From assembly GCA_020636745.1 (NCBI GenBank), contig JACJXH010000002.1, positions 434,001 through 498,000 of the forward strand: a DNA stretch of 64,000 bases, in the 5' to 3' direction. The DNA comes from Lentimicrobiaceae bacterium (GTDB lineage: Bacteria; Bacteroidota; Bacteroidia; Bacteroidales; Lentimicrobiaceae). Both the position numbers and the translations under genes were made by a program. Positions 16,895 through 25,261 of this stretch are shown one piece after another. The notes beneath the pieces were generated by a model. That model saw nothing but the letters and a program-made list of their open reading frames with translations. It was not told the DNA's origin and searched no databases. Numbering within the stretch: position 1 is the first letter of the stretch; each line of letters opens with the position of its first letter.

Positions 16895-18265
16895 TCAGGC
16901 TTCTTTTTTCAATGCTTCAGTACAGAATTCTTCCAGTTGTGAAGCTTTGTTTGTTTTACCAACTTTATGCAGGTATGCCGCTACTTCCATAATGGATCTG
17001 AAATTTACCCTGAGTTCAGGGTGTTCCTGCTGAAGCTCATCATAAAATTCATGTGCCGAAACAGCGCCTTCTTCCATTGCAAGCCGGGCTATTGTTTCTG
17101 TCGGATTATTATCTACAGACGGGCCTATAGTAGCCTCAATCAATCTTACCAGTTCGTGGTTGGTACGTATGCTGGTATTGTTCAATACTATTATGGTATT
17201 CTGTTGTTGAATATACCGGTGAAAGTTTGTTCTGGCTCCTTCCCATAATCCATTGTGATATATAACCTTACCTTCATTCAGCTCTCTGATTCTAAACCCA
17301 AATCCGTATGGAACAATTTTTCCTGAATTTGTTTCAGATTCACTAAATGCTTCTTCAAGAATTTCATGCTTGATGGGGAAATCGGTATAAAGAGCCCTGT
17401 CCCATTTAAACATATCGCCGGTAGTTGAACAAACACCTTTGTCGCCAACCGGCCCGTTGTTTCTGGTGTCAGCAATTCTAGCATAGCCGGAGCGTAATGC
17501 TCTGAACCCATCAATATGACGCTTTTGCATACTTGAATCTGCAGTGCTGAAAACATAAGTTGAACGCATGCCCAACGGACTGAATATTCTGCGTTGCAGG
17601 AATTCATTTAAACTTAAACCGGTTATGCGCTGCACAATGGTGGCCAGCATTACATATCCGGTGTTGGAATAATCATATCTGGAACCAGGTTTAAAAAAGA
17701 CCGGAAGATTGTGGCTTGCCATAAGTTCTACCACGTCTTCGTTGTCGGGTGGCGTCTCCTTTTTCCAATAATTGTCTGTCAGGTACATATAATTGGGAAG
17801 ACCTCCCATATGATGAAGCAAATGTTTGATCGTAATGTCTTTATATGGCAATTCAGGCAGGTATTTGGTAATCAAATCATCAAAACTGAGCCTGCCGTCT
17901 GATTTAAGCAGCATGATAGCTGCTGCCGTAAATTGTTTGCTTACCGACGCCAGCTGATAGATAGTTTCTGGTTTAGAAAAACTTTTTGTTATCGGATCTG
18001 CATATCCAACTGAACGTTCAAATATATTATGCCCATTCAGCGCAACAAGAATATTACCATTGAATCGGGTTCGGATTGAAAAATCGTTGATAAGCGAATC
18101 CAGACGAAAAATCTTATCAGCCGAAAGGATTTTGAAAATATCAAGAGACTCATTTTCAGTCAGAATCTCATTTTCATTGAAATTTGCACTGGATATGCGG
18201 CTGTCGTAGGCAGAAAAACCGGCAACAAAAAACAGGATAAATACGGCTCTAAGCAGAATTTTCAT
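16895..18265 (-). CDS. Serine hydrolase, class C beta-lactamase/PBP-like
   Basis: 456 residues. The signal peptide begins at the ATG at 18265 (MKILLRAVFILFF). Catalytic motifs are Ser107-Val-Ser-Lys110 (LASVSKQF), Tyr199-Ser-Asn201 (DYSNTGY) and the third-motif region IYHNGLWEG. The family includes D-aminopeptidases, esterases and PBP4*-like enzymes; real beta-lactamase activity is not implied. The C-terminal 80 residues are helical. A longer frame from 18307 would start on top of the promoter box, so I reject it. Confidence 0.88.
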   Translation of the reverse strand: MKILLRAVFILFFVAGFSAYDSRISSANFNENEILTENESLDIFKILSADKIFRLDSLINDFSIRTRFNGNILVALNGHNIFERSVGYADPITKSFSKPETIYQLASVSKQFTAAAIMLLKSDGRLSFDDLITKYLPELPYKDITIKHLLHHMGGLPNYMYLTDNYWKKETPPDNEDVVELMASHNLPVFFKPGSRYDYSNTGYVMLATIVQRITGLSLNEFLQRRIFSPLGMRSTYVFSTADSSMQKRHIDGFRALRSGYARIADTRNNGPVGDKGVCSTTGDMFKWDRALYTDFPIKHEILEEAFSESETNSGKIVPYGFGFRIRELNEGKVIYHNGLWEGARTNFHRYIQQQNTIIVLNNTSIRTNHELVRLIEATIGPSVDNNPTETIARLAMEEGAVSAHEFYDELQQEHPELRVNFRSIMEVAAYLHKVGKTNKASQLEEFCTEALKKEA

Positions 18266-18306
18266 TAAAAAGTGTTCGTTTTGTCGTTGTAGAGTCAGTA
18301 GGCTCA

Positions 18307-18314
18307 CAAAAGTA
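18307..18314 (-). promoter_or_regulatory. -7 box for the serine hydrolase
   Basis: The minus strand reads TACTTTTG, a full TAnnTTTG match, about 41 bp before the ATG at 18265. Confidence 0.45.
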
Positions 18315-18350
18315 TAATTATTTTATTACAGAGGTAAAATTCTTTAAATT

Positions 18351-19073
18351 TTATTTTCTGAATATGAGAGAAAGTAAAATGTAAAGTAGAATAATTGCAG
18401 GAATACCTGCCCATTGAAGTGTTAACAAACAGGCGACTGACAGAAGCAAAAAAACGTATCTGAGTTTGTTTTGAGCAAAGGAAAAACCATTGCTGAATTT
18501 CATGGCAAATAAGGGGATTTCCGAAACCAGTAAAAGGCATGATATAGGAATCAGCACAAGTTGAATCCATAAATTTCCTGCAATGACAGAGATTATACCG
18601 GCATCCTGCAAAGCATATTTTCCTGAAATAAGTGAGAGCGATATTATGAAAATAGCATTTGCTGGTGTGGGTAAGCCTAAAAATGAATCAGTTTGCCGGG
18701 TGTCAAGATTAAATTTGGCAAGTCGCAATGCTGAAAAAGCTGACACAAGAAAAGCCAGATATGGAATGATGGTATTTACCTGAGGTGAAATTGCTGACAG
18801 GGCTGCATTGTTTTTGAGCAAAATGTAAAGGAACACACCGGGTGCAAGTCCAAATGAAATCACATCGGCCAATGAGTCCAGTTCTTTCCCAATTTCGGAT
18901 TTAACATGTAGAAGACGGGCTGCAAAACCATCAAAAAAATCAAATACAGCTGCCAGCCCAACCAATATGGCTGCTAAATGCAGGTTGCCATCAAGCGCCT
19001 GAACGATAGCAATTGAGCCCGAAATGAGATTGAATAATGTGATGGTATTGGGGATGTGCTGCCGTATTTTCAT
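18351..19073 (-). CDS. pssA: CDP-diacylglycerol-serine O-phosphatidyltransferase
   Basis: 240 residues and about seven membrane segments. The CDP-alcohol phosphotransferase motif DGx2ARx8Gx3Dx3D is perfect: Asp48, Gly49, Ala52, Arg53, Gly62, Asp66 and Asp70. PNTITLFNLISG at the start is typical of PssA, which makes phosphatidylserine from CDP-diacylglycerol and serine for phosphatidylethanolamine synthesis. The frame reaches 19157, but the family N terminus begins at the ATG at 19073 and a promoter box lies between. No psd gene is adjacent. Confidence 0.93.
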   Translation of the reverse strand: MKIRQHIPNTITLFNLISGSIAIVQALDGNLHLAAILVGLAAVFDFFDGFAARLLHVKSEIGKELDSLADVISFGLAPGVFLYILLKNNAALSAISPQVNTIIPYLAFLVSAFSALRLAKFNLDTRQTDSFLGLPTPANAIFIISLSLISGKYALQDAGIISVIAGNLWIQLVLIPISCLLLVSEIPLFAMKFSNGFSFAQNKLRYVFLLLSVACLLTLQWAGIPAIILLYILLSLIFRK

Positions 19074-19103
19074 ATAACTTTTATTCTTTCTGAACGTCAC
19101 AAT

Positions 19104-19111
19104 CAAAATTA
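19104..19111 (-). promoter_or_regulatory. -7 box for pssA
   Basis: The minus strand reads TAATTTTG, a full TAnnTTTG match, 30 bp before the ATG at 19073. Confidence 0.45.
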
Positions 19112-19395
19112 GCAAATTTGCGGTGGTTGTTTTTAGTGCAATTGGTTTTCTTTTCAACTATACAATGTTAACAAGCCCTATAAGCTCAGAACCCAACAGT
19201 TTAGACGCACTCATAAACTTACACCTGCCAAAGAGGTAATTTTTACCGGAATTCAGTTTGAAAGCACAGCCCGCACCCGATTCCTTATTAATTCGCTTCT
19301 GTTTTAACAATTTACAGCTTTCGTTGTTATTGTTTTGTTTAAGTTGCTTGAAAACAGAACAGCCATTGTGTCATACTTTAAACACTTTCATTATT

Positions 19396-20124
19396 ATGGA
19401 ACATAAAGATTACATCGAGTCTCTGGGCTTTGTATTAAAAAAAGAGAAACTGACCAATCTGGCGTCAGATTATAAATTCAATGAACTGATACTTGAAGAT
19501 CTTGACCCGTTCCCGGGCTTTTACGATCACTTTCATATCCCGATGAGTGAAACTGAGCAAAAACCACGTTCCATTTTTGCCATATTAAAAACCATGTCGC
19601 TCGATAATATGGATGACTTTATCAGGAAAACCATGAAAATTAAAATGGAAATCCCTGTTAAATTTGATGCGGTTATCGGACAGCTTGAGCTGCAAAATAC
19701 GCAGGTGCCCTGTATCAGGATTTATATGGATGATTATGCAGCTTTGCCCGATTTGATTCAACTTTATAGCGCTCATGGAGTTGCATTTCTCCCATACAAA
19801 ACCGTAAAACCATACAGTAGTCTGATTAATGTGAGGAAATACTTTTCAATTCAAGCAATTGCTCCTTTTATTTATAAGGATGTTGATATGGCTGATACTT
19901 ATTATTTCCCGGTTGACAAATTTATGGATTGGTCAAAATTTGAAGCGCTGTCCATTGCAATTCGCAATAACTGGGAACACAAAGTATATGACGCCGCACA
20001 GGCCGGGATTTACTGCAAGTCAGGAGTGATTGAGCTCGTCCGTATCTACGACCGACAGGCAACTGTTGAACACCTGACTTATCTGAGAGAGCGTTATAAC
20101 ATTGAAATTGCCCGTTTGCGATAA
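19396..20124 (+). CDS. Conserved-looking cytoplasmic protein, unknown function
   Basis: 242 residues from the ATG at 19396 (MEHKDYIESLGF). The frame is open from 19258, but the added part is cysteine- and leucine-rich and unlike the rest. No signal peptide and no membrane segment; the sequence is mixed alpha/beta and acidic, with DPFPGFYDHFH and IRIYMDDYAALPDLI as its most distinctive stretches. I do not recognise a family. It is followed 11 bp later by another small unknown protein and then a terminator, so the two form a likely two-gene operon. Confidence 0.8.
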   Translation: MEHKDYIESLGFVLKKEKLTNLASDYKFNELILEDLDPFPGFYDHFHIPMSETEQKPRSIFAILKTMSLDNMDDFIRKTMKIKMEIPVKFDAVIGQLELQNTQVPCIRIYMDDYAALPDLIQLYSAHGVAFLPYKTVKPYSSLINVRKYFSIQAIAPFIYKDVDMADTYYFPVDKFMDWSKFEALSIAIRNNWEHKVYDAAQAGIYCKSGVIELVRIYDRQATVEHLTYLRERYNIEIARLR

Positions 20125-20135
20125 TTCTGCAAAAA

Positions 20136-20387
20136 ATGATAACTGTTGAAGAATTTAACCTGATGTCGGTGCATGAACGCGTAACCAATGTTCTGGCACA
20201 TGGTACCGAATTGCTTGAGCGTATTTATGTCTTTTATGTTGTTAAACTCTATGCGCTTGGAAACTTCTATGTTGAAATCTGGTATCATCAAACAACCAAT
20301 AGAATTGACAGGGTGAATAGTGTGAAGCTTGACGATGTGCTGCACCTTTATGAAAGCCAGATAAATATTTCCGATTTATTTAGCTAA
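20136..20387 (+). CDS. Small unknown protein paired with the preceding gene
   Basis: 83 residues, MITVEEFNLMSVHERV to the C terminus, no signal peptide, with a mixed helical/beta pattern (FYVEIWYH, DDVLHLYESQI). It follows the preceding gene by 11 bp and lies just before a strong terminator. Composition is like its neighbours. I cannot assign a family; a small accessory or regulatory protein is possible. Confidence 0.75.
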   Translation: MITVEEFNLMSVHERVTNVLAHGTELLERIYVFYVVKLYALGNFYVEIWYHQTTNRIDRVNSVKLDDVLHLYESQINISDLFS

Positions 20388-20408
20388 CTTTATTTTTTAC
20401 ATACTGAC

Positions 20409-20442
20409 AATACCCGGCAAGCCTTTTTTGCCGGGTATTTTT
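20409..20442 (+). terminator. Rho-independent terminator of the two-gene unknown operon
   Basis: A 12-bp GC-rich stem (20409-20420 with 20428-20439), CCCGGC pairing with GCCGGG, is followed by a T run. It lies 22 bp after the stop at 20387. Confidence 0.85.
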
Positions 20443-20502
20443 GTTTGGAACCTGCCCGAATTGAGGTATGGCAGCTTTTTTTTATGTGTTTCATGCATTA
20501 TT

Positions 20503-20526
20503 TAGTACTAAGTATTGCATAGTACT
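20503..20526. promoter_or_regulatory. Candidate PadR operator: repeated TAGTACT
   Basis: TAGTACT occurs at 20503-20509 and 20520-20526, 17 bp apart; the core AGTACT is self-complementary, and a related AAGTAT lies between them. The array sits just upstream of the -7 box at 20538, in the -33 region, where a repressor would block transcription. Binding by the adjacent PadR is inference. Confidence 0.5.
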
Positions 20527-20537
20527 GTTTATTGTAT

Positions 20538-20545
20538 TACATTTG
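20538..20545 (+). promoter_or_regulatory. -7 box of the padR-pspC operon
   Basis: TACATTTG, a full TAnnTTTG match, 22 bp before the ATG at 20568. It lies inside the open frame that begins with the TTG at 20532 and so rules against that start. Confidence 0.55.
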
Positions 20546-20567
20546 TCGCGTTGTTAAAAATCTGAAA

Positions 20568-20933
20568 ATGGATAAAGCAGAATCAACCATAGCACAAATG
20601 CGTAAAGGAGTGCTCGAAATGTGTGTTCTTGCAGCAATCAGCAGTCGTGAAGCATATGCTTCGGATATTCTTGTAAGACTCAAGGATTCACATTTAATTG
20701 TAGTAGAGGGCACGCTTTACCCCATTCTTACACGGCTTAAGAATGATGGGTTTTTAAGTTACAGGTGGGAAGAATCTACATCAGGCCCTCCACGAAAGTA
20801 TTACACCATTACGCCAGCCGGCTCTGATTTTCTTGTGGAATTGCGCTCAGGGTGGGAAGAGCTTAATACAGCAGTTACTCGCTTGTTTTCTAAAGATATT
20901 AATCAGGAATCTTCAAATACCGATACAAAATGA
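20568..20933 (+). CDS. PadR-family transcriptional regulator
   Basis: 121 residues. A winged helix-turn-helix shows the PadR pattern: MRKGVLEMCVLAAI, then AYASDILVRL, EGTLYPILTRLKNDGFLSY and GPPRKYYTITPAG. The C-terminal helix is short. It is a dimeric, usually ligand-responsive repressor. The stop overlaps the start of the next gene by 4 bp (ATGA), so it is translationally coupled to the PspC-domain membrane protein it probably controls together with itself. Confidence 0.93.
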   Translation: MDKAESTIAQMRKGVLEMCVLAAISSREAYASDILVRLKDSHLIVVEGTLYPILTRLKNDGFLSYRWEESTSGPPRKYYTITPAGSDFLVELRSGWEELNTAVTRLFSKDINQESSNTDTK

Positions 20934-22483
20934 AAAAGAATTTCTCAGTGAACATAGGAAAAAGGCTTTTCAACATTGACGAGGATGCATATGAAAGTCT
21001 GAACAGCTATCTGGGTCGATTACGCAGTTATTTTTTGGCCGACGAAAGCCATGAGGAGATTCTGGCTGATATTGAAATGCGGATTGCCGAATTGCTAGAG
21101 CAAAAAGTGACTCAGCGTGGGCAGGGAATAGTAGTGTATGAGTTTGTGCAGGAAGTCATCAATGAAATGGGGGAACCTGGGCAGTTATCAGGTAATGGTG
21201 AGGAGCCTGTCCAATCATCTGCAGCAAAACCAACCGGAAAATTGTTCCGCGATCCGGTGAATCATAAAGTTGGTGGCGTAGCTTCCGGAATATCGGCGTT
21301 TTTTGGAATCAATCCTCTGTGGATTCGTTTGGGTTTTGTCCTTTCTACCTTATTATACGGAAGTGGCCCTGTGATTTATCTGATTTTATGGATAATACTG
21401 CCTGAGGCGCAAACAACTTCTGAGAAACTTGAGATGCAGCGTCAGATAATCAATGTTGGTACGCTGCGCCAGGAACTTGCCTCGGCAGGAGATGGAATAA
21501 AGAAAGGCAGCAGTTCAGTATTGGGCTTAATTGGTGAGTTTCTGCGCAATGCCTTTGAAATTGCTGCCAGATTAATTGGCTGGTTTTTTCAGCTATTCGG
21601 AAGGTTAGCCGGATTGCTCCTGCTGTTTTTTGTACTGATAGCTTTTATTGCACTTATCCCTGCATTTCTGGTGAGAGAGGATATGGAATTCGGTTCTTAT
21701 AATTTCGATTCGGTTACGATGTATCAGGTTTTTCAGTGGGCGGTTCCTGCCACTTCTGACCAATGGCTTTTTTACCTTGCTTTTGTGCTGATAGTGGTTT
21801 CATTATCCGGGTTGCTCATTTACAGTGGGTTGCGCCTTTTGCTGAAATGGCCGCCATTGCGCTGGCAGGTTGTCATTGCTTTTGTTGTTATACTTTTTGC
21901 CGGAATCTTTACTTCAGGCGCTGCAATTTTCAGATACTCACGTTCAACGGATTACGCAGCTTCACAACGTGAAAATAGTCACTTTCCTATTAAAGGAAAT
22001 TCGTTTCATATTCTTTCGGGCATGTGGGATGTGCAAAAGTTTAAAAATCCATTGAATGAAATTGACCAAAGCAAATTTGAATCAGGAGTGCTTGGAGAAA
22101 TAAATCTTAGTTTCAGGCCTGCTCCGGGCGATAGCCTGGTGGTTTCTCTTATCAGAGACGCTTCATCAATGAACAAATCCAGGGCTGATGATTTTGCCTC
22201 CGCCATTGATTATAGTTTTCATGTAAACGATACTTCACTTCTTATCAATCCATACTTTGTTGTGCCCTTTAAGGATGGGATGCAATATCAGGAGCTAAGC
22301 ATTATTGTGGGTATTCCGGTAAATAAGGAGGTGTTTATCGATAAGGAAATATGCTGGAAAGCAAGGTATAGCGATTTTTATAATTGTGATAATGACGGTG
22401 GAGTGTATCTGATGTCTTCTTATGGACTGATCAAAAAAACAATAGGTGAATCAGCGGCAGATACAACTGCTTATGCAAATTGA
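20930..22483 (+). CDS. PspC-domain membrane protein, PadR-linked
   Basis: 517 residues. An N-terminal cytoplasmic region (1-90: NIDEDAYESLNSYLGRL, HEEILADIEMRIAELL) is followed by a PspC domain (about 103-165, LFRDPVNHKVGGVASGISAF, WIRLGFVLSTLL). Three or four further membrane segments lie at about 220-340, and an extracytoplasmic C-terminal domain follows. PspC proteins sense or transmit envelope stress. The 4-bp overlap with padR gives a regulator-sensor pair common in Bacteroidota. A terminator follows 25 bp after the stop. Confidence 0.87.
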   Translation: MKKNFSVNIGKRLFNIDEDAYESLNSYLGRLRSYFLADESHEEILADIEMRIAELLEQKVTQRGQGIVVYEFVQEVINEMGEPGQLSGNGEEPVQSSAAKPTGKLFRDPVNHKVGGVASGISAFFGINPLWIRLGFVLSTLLYGSGPVIYLILWIILPEAQTTSEKLEMQRQIINVGTLRQELASAGDGIKKGSSSVLGLIGEFLRNAFEIAARLIGWFFQLFGRLAGLLLLFFVLIAFIALIPAFLVREDMEFGSYNFDSVTMYQVFQWAVPATSDQWLFYLAFVLIVVSLSGLLIYSGLRLLLKWPPLRWQVVIAFVVILFAGIFTSGAAIFRYSRSTDYAASQRENSHFPIKGNSFHILSGMWDVQKFKNPLNEIDQSKFESGVLGEINLSFRPAPGDSLVVSLIRDASSMNKSRADDFASAIDYSFHVNDTSLLINPYFVVPFKDGMQYQELSIIVGIPVNKEVFIDKEICWKARYSDFYNCDNDGGVYLMSSYGLIKKTIGESAADTTAYAN

Positions 22484-22507
22484 TTACCGTTGCCTTTACC
22501 CTGAACG

Positions 22508-22538
22508 CACGTATGAAAATGTTTCATACGTGTTTTTT
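22508..22538 (+). terminator. Terminator after the PspC-domain gene
   Basis: A perfect 11-bp stem CACGTATGAAA/TTTCATACGTG with a 3-nt loop is followed by six T. Confidence 0.85.
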
Positions 22539-22727
22539 ATAAATGTATGTTACAGAAAGTTCAGTTTTTCGGTGCAGCCCGATTTTATATTAATTTCGCA
22601 GCAGGTTTTCGAGTCTTCAGCAATATAGACTGTATGTTGCTGTTAACGTGTGATTTTGCGCATAATCTGGCTGAATCTGTAACAAAACCTCTTCATTAAT
22701 CCTTTTTACTGCACCGCAATATTTTAT

Positions 22728-23930
22728 ATGAACATTCCTGCCATTGATATTTCAGATTACAATTATACGTTGCCGGATGAGTACATTGCCCGTTTCCCAT
22801 TAGAAAAACGGGATCAGTCCAGGCTGCTTATTTCAGAGAACGATAAGCTTACAAGTGGAAATTTTAATCAATTGGCTGATTATATTCCGCAGGGAAGTTT
22901 ATTTGTATTCAATAATACCAGAGTTATTAAAGCCCGTTTGGTTTTTTTTAAATCGGGAGGGGCACGTATTGAGGTTTTTTGTCTTCAACCCGAAGGGGCA
23001 TATGGTCAAACAGGTCAGGCAACCTGGAAATGCTTTATTGGTAATGCCAAGCGCTGGAAATCAGGAGAGCTTTGCATGGAGATTGAAACCCCGGGTGGTC
23101 AAATTCAGTTAAAGGCCTTAAGAGGTGAAACTGCTGGTGATGCTCACCTGGTGCATTTTTCCTGGGATGATACAAGTTTGCCTTTTGAGCAAGTGCTCGA
23201 ATTTGCCGGAAAGGTTCCACTGCCTCCCTATTTGAACCGTGAACCGGTTGAATCAGATGCTGAACGTTACCAAACCATTTTTGCTCAGTATAATGGTTCA
23301 GTTGCAGCGCCTACTGCCGGACTGCATTTTACGCCAGAGGTGCTCAAGAGTCTGGAGCAGAAAGCCTGTAGTTTCGATTATCTGACATTGCATGTTGGTG
23401 CCGGTACTTTCAAGCCGGTTTCTGCTGGCGATGCCCGCGAACATCAGATGCATGAAGAGGAAATCATTGTCGAAAAATCATTTTTACTCAGATTGCTGCA
23501 AAATCTCCAGGGTAATATAATTCCAGTGGGCACTACTTCAATGCGCTCACTCGAAAGTCTTTATTGGTTTGGTATTCAGTTGATAAACGGTGAGCAACCC
23601 GATGATAAGTTTTTTATCCGTCAATGGGAGCCTTATGAAACTGAGGTAATCACTCCTGCTTCAGAAGCTTTGCAAGCTATTATTGATTTTATGAACCTTC
23701 ATAATTTTTCCACAATTAGTGGTTTCACAGGTATTATGATTGTTCCGGGTTATCAGTTCAGGATTTGCAACCTGCTTGTGACCAATTTCCATCAGCCACA
23801 AAGTACTTTGCTATTATTGGTAGCTGCTTTCGCAGGAGATAGCTGGAAAAAGACCTATGCTTATGCGCTGGAGCATCATTTCAGGTTCTTGAGCTATGGC
23901 GACAGTTGCTTGTTTTTCAGAAAAAATTAA
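22728..23930 (+). CDS. queA: S-adenosylmethionine:tRNA ribosyltransferase-isomerase
   Basis: 400 residues; it transfers and isomerises the ribosyl group of SAM onto preQ1 in tRNA to form epoxyqueuosine. Family motifs are LPDEYIARFPLEKRDQSRL near residue 15, GSLFVFNNTRVIKARL, VAAPTAGLHFT and LVTNFHQPQSTLLLLVAAF near the end. It is longer than the E. coli enzyme (356), as in several Bacteroidota homologues. The gene is alone; no other queuosine gene is visible. Confidence 0.93.
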   Translation: MNIPAIDISDYNYTLPDEYIARFPLEKRDQSRLLISENDKLTSGNFNQLADYIPQGSLFVFNNTRVIKARLVFFKSGGARIEVFCLQPEGAYGQTGQATWKCFIGNAKRWKSGELCMEIETPGGQIQLKALRGETAGDAHLVHFSWDDTSLPFEQVLEFAGKVPLPPYLNREPVESDAERYQTIFAQYNGSVAAPTAGLHFTPEVLKSLEQKACSFDYLTLHVGAGTFKPVSAGDAREHQMHEEEIIVEKSFLLRLLQNLQGNIIPVGTTSMRSLESLYWFGIQLINGEQPDDKFFIRQWEPYETEVITPASEALQAIIDFMNLHNFSTISGFTGIMIVPGYQFRICNLLVTNFHQPQSTLLLLVAAFAGDSWKKTYAYALEHHFRFLSYGDSCLFFRKN

Positions 23931-24050
23931 CAACCCGCTTCTATAAGCACGAGCTAAATGATCAATAAGGCAGTTCAGGTAATGTGAGCCGTTCAGCCTT
24001 TTGTTATATGTAATCAGTAGTACTTTGTTTTTCGATTGGTCAACATTGAT

Positions 24051-24058
24051 TACTTTCG
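24051..24058 (+). promoter_or_regulatory. Probable -7 box immediately before the THEP1 gene
   Basis: TACTTTCG differs from TAnnTTTG at one position; TTTG at 24024-24027 could be the -33 element. The box ends only 4 bp before the ATG at 24063, so the transcript would be leaderless or nearly so. Confidence 0.35.
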
Positions 24059-24062
24059 CTGT

Positions 24063-24602
24063 ATGATTTTCTTTCTGACAGGACATAGTGGTTCAGGCAA
24101 AACTACACTCTTAACAGGATTGGCTGGTATTTTTGCTGAAAACGGAGTTTCAGCCGGTGGGTTTATTGCTCCCGGCACATGGCACAATGGAAAGAGATCG
24201 GGCTTTATTATTCATGATTTACGGGCAAACCAGAAATATTTGCTTGCCGAAACCAATGTAGATGGCCCTCTTGCTTTTGGCCGGTTTGTTTTCAAACCCG
24301 AAACGATTGACCGGGGGAATCAAATACTTATCTCTCAACTATCTGACTCTGCCATAGAGTTTATTTTTGTTGATGAGGTTGGCCCTTTTGAGCTGGCCGG
24401 GAATGGGTGGGCTCCGGCACTCAATCAGTTGGCTGAAGTTGAGGTTCATCAGCTTTGGGTGGTCAGGAGCGAACTTGTTGAAGCTGTTGCCAATCATTGG
24501 AAAATAATCCCTGCAGAGGTGTTTTTGGCTGATAAGGAATCTCCTGACAGTTTGTATTCTTCAATTAAACCAAGGTGTTTATTCCAGAAAAATGATAAAT
24601 AA
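24063..24602 (+). CDS. THEP1-family nucleoside-triphosphatase
   Basis: 179 residues. The P-loop GHSGSGKT is at residues 7-14, so the start must be the ATG at 24063 and not the TTG at 24036. Walker B is FIFVDEVGPFEL near residue 103, as in THEP1/NTPase_1 proteins, which hydrolyse nucleoside triphosphates in vitro. SAGGFIAPGTWHNGKRSGF is the family middle segment. It overlaps mobA by 11 bp. In archaea and Bacteroidota such NTPases often sit beside cofactor or metal-related genes; the in vivo role is unknown. Confidence 0.87.
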   Translation: MIFFLTGHSGSGKTTLLTGLAGIFAENGVSAGGFIAPGTWHNGKRSGFIIHDLRANQKYLLAETNVDGPLAFGRFVFKPETIDRGNQILISQLSDSAIEFIFVDEVGPFELAGNGWAPALNQLAEVEVHQLWVVRSELVEAVANHWKIIPAEVFLADKESPDSLYSSIKPRCLFQKNDK

Positions 24603-25197
24603 AAGTCAGATTACGGGCATTGTTTTGGCGGGAGGTAAAAGTACCCGCATGGGCACAGACAAGGGTCTGATGATTTTTCAGGGCAAACCACTGGTCATGT
24701 ATTCTATTGATTTACTCAGCATGTTTTGTGGCAGAATTCTGATAAGCAGCAATAATCCTGAATATGCAAAATTCGGGTATGAAATTATTGCTGATGAATT
24801 GCCTGGTGCAGGTCCGATGGCGGGTATTGCTGCTTGTTTGTCAATAAGCTCAACTGAACTCAATCTGGTACTTTCCTGCGATATGCCCTTCTTAAACAGG
24901 GCTGTTATTGATAAAGTATTGACCTACTGCAATGAATTTTCTTTTGTTGTTCCGCTTGATAGCAATGAGCGGCCTGAGCCGCTTTGTGCTCTTTACAAAA
25001 AGAGCAGCTTTCCGGTTTTTAATCGTTTGCTTCAGCAAAAGTCTTTTCGTATGACCGGCCTTTTTCAATACGCTCCTGTTAAATTCATCCATCCAGAGGA
25101 GTATACTGTTCAATATAAGGAGGGGTGGTTTTCAAATTTTAATACAAAAGATGATTTGAAATTGCTATCAGAGGATGATATTGACCATAACAGATAA
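24592..25197 (+). CDS. mobA: Molybdenum cofactor guanylyltransferase
   Basis: 201 residues. The nucleotidyltransferase motif ITGIVLAGGKSTRMGTDKG (GTP- and Mg-binding loop) is at the N terminus, with PLVMYSIDLL, DELPGAGPMAGI and LSCDMPFLN following. It attaches GMP to molybdopterin-bound Mo to form the MGD cofactor. It overlaps the upstream NTPase by 11 bp. No moa, moe or molybdoenzyme gene is present in the window. Confidence 0.9.
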   Translation: MINKSQITGIVLAGGKSTRMGTDKGLMIFQGKPLVMYSIDLLSMFCGRILISSNNPEYAKFGYEIIADELPGAGPMAGIAACLSISSTELNLVLSCDMPFLNRAVIDKVLTYCNEFSFVVPLDSNERPEPLCALYKKSSFPVFNRLLQQKSFRMTGLFQYAPVKFIHPEEYTVQYKEGWFSNFNTKDDLKLLSEDDIDHNR

Positions 25198-25227
25198 CCC
25201 CAGCAGGGTTTTAAGTGCTTTGTTTGT

Positions 25228-25235
25228 TATATTTG
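25228..25235 (+). promoter_or_regulatory. -7 box before the ECF-like membrane protein
   Basis: TATATTTG, a full TAnnTTTG match, 26 bp before the ATG at 25262. It suggests the gene can be expressed separately from the THEP1-mobA pair. Confidence 0.4.
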
Positions 25236-25261
25236 CTTTTTAGTCTGGCTCAATTATTTAA

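Noticed and set aside
16895..18265. Antibiotic-resistance beta-lactamase
   Set aside because: The SxxK and YxN motifs are shared with esterases and peptidases; the neighbours and sequence give no evidence for lactam hydrolysis.
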